Shown here: positions 9,170-14,933 of the stretch, piece after piece
How positions within the stretch are numbered: the stretch's first letter is position 1
Layout of the letters: each line of letters opens with the position of its first letter
Notes under the pieces: model-generated
What the model was told of the DNA's origin: nothing
The model's input: only the letters and a program-made list of their open reading frames with translations
Database searches by the model: none
Position numbers and translations under genes: made by a program
From: an uncultured Fibrobacter sp.
Lineage (GTDB): Bacteria > Fibrobacterota > Fibrobacteria > Fibrobacterales > Fibrobacteraceae
DNA length: 64,000 nt
Assembly (NCBI GenBank): GCA_937891805.1
Contig: CALATK010000067.1
Location: 1-64,000, forward strand
Reading direction: 5' to 3'

Positions 9170-9404
9170 CTGATGAGGAAATTTTATCAGACACTTTTTT
9201 TATTTCATTTAATGGCTCAAGATACGCTCTTGAGTGAGCGTCAACAGCCTTTAAGATTTCTTTACAAATCTGATTGATTTCTTCAGCGCATCTCTTTTGA
9301 GCATACAATCTCCTTGCAGGATTTTCATCTCTAGCAATTTGATTTTTCATTACATTAATTTTATTTTTTACATTTTCAAACAAATCATTAAAATGCTTTT
9401 CCAT
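9162..9404 (-). CDS. Small helical protein of the RiPP operon (80 aa)
   Basis: 80 residues from ATG at 9404; AAGGAG stands about 10 nt upstream, which decides the start over an earlier in-frame ATG. The protein is highly charged and predicted nearly all alpha-helical (heptad-like Leu/Ile/Val spacing through residues 5-55) with two Cys (in RCAEEINQIC). No signal peptide and no recognised family. It lies 23 nt after the 52-aa gene and overlaps the micro-ORF. It may be a carrier or chaperone for the precursor, or an additional substrate; its role is unknown. Confidence 0.7.
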   Translation of the reverse strand: MEKHFNDLFENVKNKINVMKNQIARDENPARRLYAQKRCAEEINQICKEILKAVDAHSRAYLEPLNEIKKVSDKISSSDD

Positions 9405-9427
9405 ATAGACGAATCTCCTTTTGAAGT

Positions 9428-9586
9428 CTATTGCATACCACCAACTTTGTTGCAAGCCTCGGCATTAATCTTGAAATCAAGACCATTTAGATCTTCTTTG
9501 AGCTTATTTTGATCATTCTTTTGTTCGAGAAGTTGGCTAATCTTCTTAAGTTCTTTAAGAATTTGTTCTAATATATCTTCATTCAT
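9428..9586 (-). CDS. Small coiled-coil protein of the RiPP operon (52 aa)
   Basis: 52 residues from ATG at 9586, with AGGA upstream. Residues 1-33 form an acidic/basic amphipathic helix (ILEQILKELKKISQLLEQ); the tail contains one Cys (NAEACNKVGGMQ). A helical leader followed by a short Cys/Gly tail could make this a second precursor peptide, but one Cys is little support. No known family. Spacing of 81 nt to the 46-aa peptide gene and 23 nt to the next gene supports operon membership. Confidence 0.65.
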   Translation of the reverse strand: MNEDILEQILKELKKISQLLEQKNDQNKLKEDLNGLDFKINAEACNKVGGMQ

Positions 9587-9667
9587 AATAGAGGTTCCTA
9601 AAATGACGGAAATAAAAAATCCCCTAGAGGCGGGCCACAAGGCCCACCCTAGAAAAATGATGCGTTC

Positions 9668-9808
9668 TTATCCTGCGCGATCGCAGCGTCTGCATTCGCC
9701 TACATAGACGCAACCTTGAGCCGGGCATCCAGCAGCGAAACTGCCGGTGGGGTTGTTCTTGGCGATAAGTTGGGGCTTCTTGTAAGCCATCTTTTTCATT
9801 GTCTTCAT
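9668..9808 (-). CDS. 46-aa Cys-containing RiPP precursor peptide (candidate)
   Basis: ATG at 9808, TAA at 9668-9670, AGAGG about 6 nt before the start. The N-terminal 27 residues are Lys-rich and leader-like (MKTMKKMAYKKPQLIAKNN, then PTGSFAAG). The C-terminal 19 residues form a core, CPAQGCVYVGECRRCDRAG, with Cys28, Cys33, Cys39 and Cys42 and small spacers. A basic leader with a Cys-rich tail, encoded upstream of a SPASM radical SAM enzyme with a PqqD-like domain, is the usual arrangement of sactipeptide/ranthipeptide-type systems. I recall that a Fibrobacter/Ruminococcus maturase-peptide pair was named FibroRumin; whether this belongs to it is not decidable here. Confidence 0.75.
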   Translation of the reverse strand: MKTMKKMAYKKPQLIAKNNPTGSFAAGCPAQGCVYVGECRRCDRAG

Positions 9809-9821
9809 ATTATACCTCTAG

Positions 9822-9851
9822 AGTATATTTCCCTTTGTCTAATCTGGTCAA
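9822..9851 (-). promoter_or_regulatory. Promoter of the RiPP operon
   Basis: On the minus strand TTGACC (9846-9851) and TATACT (9822-9827) are separated by 18 nt. The predicted start is near 9815, giving a leader of roughly 7-10 nt, so the AGAGG before the peptide ATG would lie at the very 5' end of the mRNA. Two dyads lie upstream, near -70 and -120. Confidence 0.55.
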
Positions 9852-9872
9852 AGCCGGGATAACCCCGACCAG

Positions 9873-9894
9873 AAGTCACAGACATCTGTAACTT
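9873..9894. promoter_or_regulatory. Operator-like dyad 1 (proximal to RiPP promoter)
   Basis: 22-bp near-palindrome with arms AAGTCACAGA and TCTGTAACTT, sharing the pattern AARTCACAGAYATMTGTRAY with dyad 2, exactly 50 bp away. Its centre is near -69 of the predicted start, a position usual for an activator. Confidence 0.55.
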
Positions 9895-9922
9895 TTAGGA
9901 AATATATATTATTCTCGCCCGG

Positions 9923-9944
9923 AAATCACAGATATATGTGATTT
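9923..9944. promoter_or_regulatory. Operator-like dyad 2 (distal)
   Basis: 22-bp near-palindrome with arms AAATCACAGA and ATGTGATTT. It repeats dyad 1 at a 50-bp offset, about five helical turns, so both would lie on one DNA face. It sits between the peptide gene and the divergent XRE regulator. Confidence 0.55.
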
Positions 9945-10046
9945 TTCTTGCTTTTTTGAACAAACAAAGCAAAAATGGCCCCTTCAAGCTATTTCGGAAC
10001 CCCGCCAAGCCTTCTTCACGCCATCACAATCCTCTGTAAAATAATA

Positions 10047-10062
10047 ACAGACATCTATATAC
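10047..10062. promoter_or_regulatory. Partial third copy of the dyad motif
   Basis: AACAGACATCTATATA shares the ACAGACATCT core of dyad 1 but lacks a good second arm. It lies 33-48 nt before the XRE start, where it could serve autoregulation. Weak evidence. Confidence 0.3.
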
Positions 10063-10089
10063 CCCAAGGACAGTCCAAAAACTAATATC

Positions 10090-10110
10090 TTGGCATGCTA
10101 CACATGCCAA
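10090..10110. repeat. Perfect inverted repeat over the XRE gene start
   Basis: TTGGCATG (10090-10097), 5-nt loop, CATGCCAA (10103-10110). Both candidate ATG codons (10095 and 10104) lie inside the arms. As DNA it could be an autoregulatory operator; as RNA a hairpin hiding the start. Confidence 0.55.
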
Positions 10111-10466
10111 AGATAGACCTGCAAAACTTGCAGAAAATTGAGGATGACCGCTTCTCCGAAGCCCTCGCAAAGGTACTCAGGCGGCACCGCAAGGCAAGGG
10201 GCATCACCCGCGACGGGCTCGCGTTCCAGCTCGGTCTCCACAAGAACACCCTCTACGGCGTGGAAGTCGGCATCAAGCGCAAAAGCGGGCACTTTAGCCA
10301 CACCCAGCTCACCATGGCAAACTTCATTCGGCTCGCCGCTTTTTTCGGCTATCAGCCCGGCGAATTCCTGCAAGAAATCCTTATCGAGGCAAGCGACTGC
10401 TACCCTCCAAAAAAAGCATCACATCAAAATGGTTCTAAATTACGCATAATTGGCAACCACACTTAA
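10095..10466 (+). CDS. XRE/Cro-type transcriptional regulator, divergent from the RiPP operon
   Basis: 123 residues from 10095 (or 120 from the ATG at 10104). A helix-turn-helix of the Cro/CI type spans about residues 22-90: KVLRRHRKARGITRDGLA, then FQLGLHKNTLYGVEVG. The C-terminal 25 residues look unstructured. No Shine-Dalgarno is close; AAGGA lies 24 nt upstream of the first ATG. The stop is followed by a 61-nt gap to the PII gene end. Its position next to the repeated dyads makes it the likely regulator of the peptide operon; whether it activates or represses is unknown. Confidence 0.8.
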   Translation: MLHMPKIDLQNLQKIEDDRFSEALAKVLRRHRKARGITRDGLAFQLGLHKNTLYGVEVGIKRKSGHFSHTQLTMANFIRLAAFFGYQPGEFLQEILIEASDCYPPKKASHQNGSKLRIIGNHT

Positions 10467-10527
10467 CAAAATCAAGCAAAAATCGTTAAGTCTAGTTGAC
10501 AATTTTACACTTTGGAATTTGCAAAAT

Positions 10528-10899
10528 CTAAGCCTTCGCGACGGCGGGCATCTTGAGGGTCTTGCCGTCTTTATCTACGGCTTTCCACGGGGTAAGCCCC
10601 ACCACTTCATCTACGGGGAGCGAAAACGCGATGCCCTGGCCCATGGTGTCTAGCCCCGCCTTCTGGTAAAGGGCGTGGAGCACGGCGTCCTTGATTTCTG
10701 CGGACACCAGAATCATCACCACCTCCTTTTCGGGCTGGATGGCGATGTGGAAAAACGATTCCGCCTCCTTGTTGGCGGTACCGCGACCGTTCAGGATAGT
10801 GCCGCCACGGGCGCCTGCACTCTTGGCCGCCTCCATGACCGTCTCGGAAAATCCGGCATTGACAATGCACATAATCATCTCGTGCTTGCTCGCGCTCAT
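10528..10899 (-). CDS. PII-like signalling protein (second of pair)
   Basis: 123 residues with the ferredoxin-like beta-alpha-beta pattern of the PII superfamily. MIMCIVNAGFSETVMEAA forms strand and helix 1, NGRGTA marks the T-loop region, EKEVVMILV strand 2-3, and GLDTMGQGIAFSLPVDEV the end. The uridylylated Tyr of classical GlnB is not evident, so it is a PII-like rather than a nitrogen PII. The ATG overlaps the stop of the first PII gene by 4 nt (ATGA). Downstream of a DUF1538 membrane protein it probably senses a small ligand and gates that carrier, by analogy with PII control of transporters. Confidence 0.8.
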   Translation of the reverse strand: MSASKHEMIMCIVNAGFSETVMEAAKSAGARGGTILNGRGTANKEAESFFHIAIQPEKEVVMILVSAEIKDAVLHALYQKAGLDTMGQGIAFSLPVDEVVGLTPWKAVDKDGKTLKMPAVAKA

Positions 10900-11318
10900 T
10901 TCTCGTTCCTCCGTACCGCCTTGCGGTTGTCGCTCAAAAAGTTGAAAATGGACTTGCCGATAATACTTGTCATGGGAATCGTACAGGCGATGCCCTTGCC
11001 ACCCGCAATGGTGTTGAACTTTTCCTCGATGCTTTCCAGGGCGGCCTTGAGCTTGTCCTCGCCTATTACGCTCAGAATGACCGCACGCTCGGAATCCACC
11101 AGACCGATGGCCGTAAGAACTTCCTGGGAGGCAGTTCCCCTGCCGTAAAAGACCATCTGCATGTTCACGCCAAAAGACTGGATATGGTCCATGTAAAAAT
11201 CCGCCTTGGCGCGGTTCACCATGGTCACCAGAATCTTGAGGCGGTTCATGGACACCTTGGAATGCCCGTCGGGAGACCCGCTTCTCTTTCGCCTGACCTG
11301 TCTTTCCTTTTCAGCCAT
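10896..11318 (-). CDS. PII-like signalling protein (first of pair)
   Basis: 140 residues. A basic 23-residue extension (MAEKERQVRRKRSG and on) precedes the PII core, with ILVTMVNRAKADFYMD, YGRGTASQEV at the T-loop and GGKGIACTIPM near the end. AGGGAG stands before the ATG at 11318; an internal ATG at 11249 with AAGG upstream is the alternative start and would remove the extension. The GRGTA element matches the downstream paralogue, so a heterotrimer or a two-sensor arrangement is possible. Only 8 nt separate it from the DUF1538 gene. Confidence 0.8.
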   Translation of the reverse strand: MAEKERQVRRKRSGSPDGHSKVSMNRLKILVTMVNRAKADFYMDHIQSFGVNMQMVFYGRGTASQEVLTAIGLVDSERAVILSVIGEDKLKAALESIEEKFNTIAGGKGIACTIPMTSIIGKSIFNFLSDNRKAVRRNEK

Positions 11319-11326
11319 ACCGCTCC

Positions 11327-12859
11327 CTACACAAAGTCTATAATCTGCTCGTCGTCGGCATCCTGGATACGGCGCATCATGTTGCGGTTCCTGAAGAACC
11401 GAGAAACGATGGCCTTGAAGCCGAGAATCTGGATGGTAATCAAGGGAGTCATGGCCACCATGGCCACGATACCGAAAGCATAACTCAGAATGGAATCGTC
11501 ACCGCCGTGGATGACGGAGCAAGCCCCGATAGAAAGAGGCAGTATAAAGGTGGAGGTCAAGGGCCCGCTGGCCACACCACCCGAGTCGAAGGCGATAGCC
11601 GTATAAAGCTTGGGCACAAAGAAAGACAGACCGAGGGAAACAAAATAGCCGGGAATCAGGTAGTAAATCAGGGGGAAGCCCATGTAGATGCGGAACATGG
11701 AAAGCCCGATAGAAACGCCCACGCCAATAGAAAGAGCCACCAGCATGGAACGCTTGGTCACGAGGCCGCCGGTAATTTCTTCGACCTGCCTGTTCAGCAC
11801 GTGCACCGCAGGTTCTGCAAGCACCACCACCATGCCGATGACAAAGCCCGATGCCACGAGAATATGGGGGCTTTGGGCCAGGGCGCGGCCAAGCTCGAAG
11901 CCCACGGGCATAAAGCCAATCTTCACCGCCGTCAAAAATATCAGGAGCCCTGCAAAGGTATAGCAGATGCCGAACCCGATTCTAAGAAGGCTATTGCGGG
12001 AAAGCTTGAAGGCAAAAAACTGGAGCACCATGAAAAACACCACAATTAGTGCCAGGGCAACAAACACCTCTTTGGCCACCTCAAGGACAGTCGGAATAAA
12101 ATGGCTACCGAGGCATGCGTCTACAGAATAGGCCGCAGGCTCAAGGGAATAAGTCAGGTCGCCCTTGGAAAAAAGAACCAGGCCCATCAAGGCGAGAATC
12201 GGCCCTACGGAGCAAAGGGCAATCAAGCCGAAGCTGTTCTCACTAGCATGCTTACCGCCAATGGCTCCGGCTACACCCACGCCCAGCGCCATGATAAAGG
12301 GAACCGTAATAGGGCCCGTCGTCACGCCGCCCGAATCAAAAGCCAGCGGGACAAAAATTTCCCTGCCCATGGACACCATGAGCATGCCCAACATGAAAAG
12401 CACCATGTAAAAAAAGATGATGATGCTCGAAAGGTCCAGCCTGAAAACAATCTTGATAATCGAAAGCAGCAGGAACAGTCCCACGCCAACGCCCACCGTG
12501 GCCACCAGCAGCGTGGGGTGTACCGCCTGCTTGACCTGTTCGGCAAGCACCGAAAGGTCGGGTTCTGCAATGGTGATGAGCACGCCCATGGCAAAACAGA
12601 CCGAAGCGAGCAGCTGCAACTTGCGGGACTTGGCAAGGCCAGAGCCCACCTGTTCGCCCATAGGCGTCATGGCAAGGTCCGCCCCCAGATTGAAAAGTCC
12701 GATTCCCGCGATGAGGAATACCGCACAGACCAAAAAAACAACCAGTTCCTTTGTAGAAAGTTCCACCAGGGGCGTAAAGGAAAGAAACAGCACAATCAAG
12801 GTGACCGGCAGCACCGACGAAAACGCCTCGTGAAGTTTTTCAAAGAAGGACTTGAACAT
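11327..12859 (-). CDS. DUF1538-type membrane carrier, internally duplicated
   Basis: 510 residues with about 12 membrane segments. Two homologous halves (about 1-245 and 260-510) each contain an AEP element (ITIAEPDLSVL; VVLAEPAVHVL) and a loop AFDSGGV-x-GP (FDSGGVTTGPITVPF; FDSGGVASGPLTSTF). This is the DUF1538 family. From memory, a two-subunit member, UmpAB, was reported as a Na+(K+)/H+ antiporter; here both halves sit in one chain. The ATG at 12859 shares its A with the FKBP stop (TAATG), so it is coupled. Two PII-like genes follow. Cation transport is the best guess; the substrate is unproved. Confidence 0.85.
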   Translation of the reverse strand: MFKSFFEKLHEAFSSVLPVTLIVLFLSFTPLVELSTKELVVFLVCAVFLIAGIGLFNLGADLAMTPMGEQVGSGLAKSRKLQLLASVCFAMGVLITIAEPDLSVLAEQVKQAVHPTLLVATVGVGVGLFLLLSIIKIVFRLDLSSIIIFFYMVLFMLGMLMVSMGREIFVPLAFDSGGVTTGPITVPFIMALGVGVAGAIGGKHASENSFGLIALCSVGPILALMGLVLFSKGDLTYSLEPAAYSVDACLGSHFIPTVLEVAKEVFVALALIVVFFMVLQFFAFKLSRNSLLRIGFGICYTFAGLLIFLTAVKIGFMPVGFELGRALAQSPHILVASGFVIGMVVVLAEPAVHVLNRQVEEITGGLVTKRSMLVALSIGVGVSIGLSMFRIYMGFPLIYYLIPGYFVSLGLSFFVPKLYTAIAFDSGGVASGPLTSTFILPLSIGACSVIHGGDDSILSYAFGIVAMVAMTPLITIQILGFKAIVSRFFRNRNMMRRIQDADDEQIIDFV

Positions 12860-14289
12860 TACTCGCCCAGATACTCCACAGCAAAGATAAGCGTAGAACC
12901 GCCTGGGATGGGGCCTGCGGCACGGGCTCCGTAGCCAAGGCCAGGAGGCACAATCAAGATGCGCTTTTCGCCGGGAAGCATTCCTGCCACACCCAGCTCC
13001 CAACCGCGAATCACACGACCACCGCCCAAGGGGAAACTAAATTCCTGGTCACGGTCACGGGAGCTGTCGAACTTGTGACCGTTGGTGAGCCAGCCCGTGT
13101 AATGCACCCGGACCTTAGAGCCCACCTTCGCAGGTTCTCCCTCGCCAGGCTTCACGATGGCGTAGCGCAGGCCTTCGGAACCGTTTTCAAGAGCAAGGGT
13201 GGTGGTATCCGGGAAAAAGTCCATCTTTTCAACAACTGCGGAATCCACTTCGGACTCCACCAGCTCCACCCGGAAAATCAAGGTGGAATTGGAAGGAATC
13301 ATAGAATAAGCCGTTGCACCGTAGCCCATGGCTGGCGCCACACGGAGCCAGCGGACCCCGCCTTCACGCATGCCGTCTAGCCCCTGTTCCCAGCCCTTGA
13401 TGAGCTTGCCGTTGCCGAGAACCACTTCTAAAGGCTTGCCCAAGTCCTTGGAACTGCCAAACTTGCGACCCGAAAGGAGCCAGCCGGTGTAATGGGTCTT
13501 GAGGGTTGCACCAGCGACTGCAGGCTTGCCGCTACCCGATTTCTCGTCGTAGGCCTTGAGGCCCTTGGAAATTTCTTTCCACTTGAGGGCGTCTACACTC
13601 TGGGGGAACTTGTCCGGCTCCATGGGCGGGTCGGCATGGACCAGCTCTACCTCGAAGTACAGGTCGGAATTGGGCGGGATGTTTTCTAGGGAACGGTCGC
13701 CATAAGCCATGACCGCAGGCACCGTCAGGTAGCGGATTTCACCCACCTTCATGCCCAGGATTCCCTTTTCCCAGCCCTGGATAACCTGACCCATTCCCAA
13801 GGTAAATTCCAGAGGTTCTCCGTCGTAGGAACTGGCGTAGAGCCACTTGTCCTTGTAACGGGCGATGCTGTCTGCCGTGGCCGCAATGTTCCTCGCCGCA
13901 GTGGCACTATCCGTAGGGGCGGGCACGGCAACCTTTGAGTCCTTAGCCATGTCTGCAGTTGTGGCCTTCGAATCCTTCGGCTTTGCGGCATCCTGAGCGG
14001 TTTTTGCCGTATCGGCAGGTGCGGCCTTGGCGCTGTCCGCTGTCACAGAATCCGTAGATGTCTCTGGCGTTGCAAATTCCAGGGCCGCCAGGGAGTCTTC
14101 CATGGCCCTTTTCCGCATTTCTTCCATCTGCAGGCTGTCGAGAATCAGGTAGCCCTTAAAATGGACCTTGATAAGCTGGCCCTTGCGGATCTCGTCGCCC
14201 TGGCCGTCCCTGACGCTTTCAATGTTAAAAGGGATAGCCCACAGATTACAAAATAACGCGAGGACCAAGAAAATCTTCAATTTCGGCAT
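12859..14289 (-). CDS. Secreted triple-domain FKBP-type peptidyl-prolyl isomerase
   Basis: 476 residues with a signal peptide (residues 1-18, after LWA). Three FKBP domains end in similar strands: IPPNSDLYFEVELVHA (about 205-220), IPSNSTLIFRVELVESE (about 330-346) and IPGGSTLIFAVEYLGE at the C-terminus. Domain 1 is split by a low-complexity Ala/Asp/Ser/Thr/Lys insert (about 70-145) placed where the chain passes from the first strand to the YASSYDGEPLEF strand. It should catalyse proline isomerisation in periplasmic proteins. A Shine-Dalgarno (TAGGAG) precedes the ATG. It is the first gene of the FKBP-DUF1538-PII-PII operon, an odd association with no obvious mechanistic link. Confidence 0.9.
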   Translation of the reverse strand: MPKLKIFLVLALFCNLWAIPFNIESVRDGQGDEIRKGQLIKVHFKGYLILDSLQMEEMRKRAMEDSLAALEFATPETSTDSVTADSAKAAPADTAKTAQDAAKPKDSKATTADMAKDSKVAVPAPTDSATAARNIAATADSIARYKDKWLYASSYDGEPLEFTLGMGQVIQGWEKGILGMKVGEIRYLTVPAVMAYGDRSLENIPPNSDLYFEVELVHADPPMEPDKFPQSVDALKWKEISKGLKAYDEKSGSGKPAVAGATLKTHYTGWLLSGRKFGSSKDLGKPLEVVLGNGKLIKGWEQGLDGMREGGVRWLRVAPAMGYGATAYSMIPSNSTLIFRVELVESEVDSAVVEKMDFFPDTTTLALENGSEGLRYAIVKPGEGEPAKVGSKVRVHYTGWLTNGHKFDSSRDRDQEFSFPLGGGRVIRGWELGVAGMLPGEKRILIVPPGLGYGARAAGPIPGGSTLIFAVEYLGE

Positions 14290-14366
14290 AAAAACTCCTA
14301 CCCCACAAGATAGAAAATGCTAGTTTTACAGAGTAAGGTTTTTCCACAGTTGAACGGAAAAAGAAT

Positions 14367-14933
14367 ATGCTATCTGTTGTTATTGTCATAACGATTGTCG
14401 TGCTGTCCATTATTCTTGCGGCCATCGGTGCCTACGTGGTTATCCACAGCACCGAAGAAAAAGAAGAACCCAAGCCGGTTATCGACGTTTCCGGCCAGTA
14501 TGCCGTGGTGGTCCGCCCCGCACGGGAATCCCTCACCAACGTAAAGCCCTCCGAAGTATCGCTCCGTTCCTGGCTAGAAACCCAGACGCAGCTCACCCCC
14601 GAACAGCGGGAAGAATATATCCGCCAGTGGAACGCCTCTCTCGAAGAGACCATCCGCACTATCGACGAGGGCGACAAGAACGGCACCGTCACCTACCGCA
14701 TCGAACTAGGCCCCAAGGGCAAGAATTACGTGAAGTTCGTCGGCGAAGACAATTTCATTACCCGTGAGCAAATAAGGAACCACGCCGAAATTTTGCCGCC
14801 CTACGTGCTGGGCTGCGACTGCAAACTTTTACCCAAGCAGCCCTGGGAAAACCCCAGCAAGTCCGGCTGGAAGGCCGTTGTGCCCTCCCACGGAAGCACC
14901 TACGAAGTCCCCGACTGGAGGCAACTTGCGTAA
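14367..14933 (+). CDS. Hypothetical single-pass membrane protein
   Basis: 188 residues with one N-terminal membrane segment (about 2-26) and an acidic linker, then a soluble domain of about 145 residues that is presumably periplasmic. It contains a CDC pair near 151-153 and a Trp-rich tail. No known family was recognised. Its last 8 nt overlap the TTG start of the PorV-like gene, so the two are probably made together and may function together at the envelope. Confidence 0.7.
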   Translation: MLSVVIVITIVVLSIILAAIGAYVVIHSTEEKEEPKPVIDVSGQYAVVVRPARESLTNVKPSEVSLRSWLETQTQLTPEQREEYIRQWNASLEETIRTIDEGDKNGTVTYRIELGPKGKNYVKFVGEDNFITREQIRNHAEILPPYVLGCDCKLLPKQPWENPSKSGWKAVVPSHGSTYEVPDWRQLA

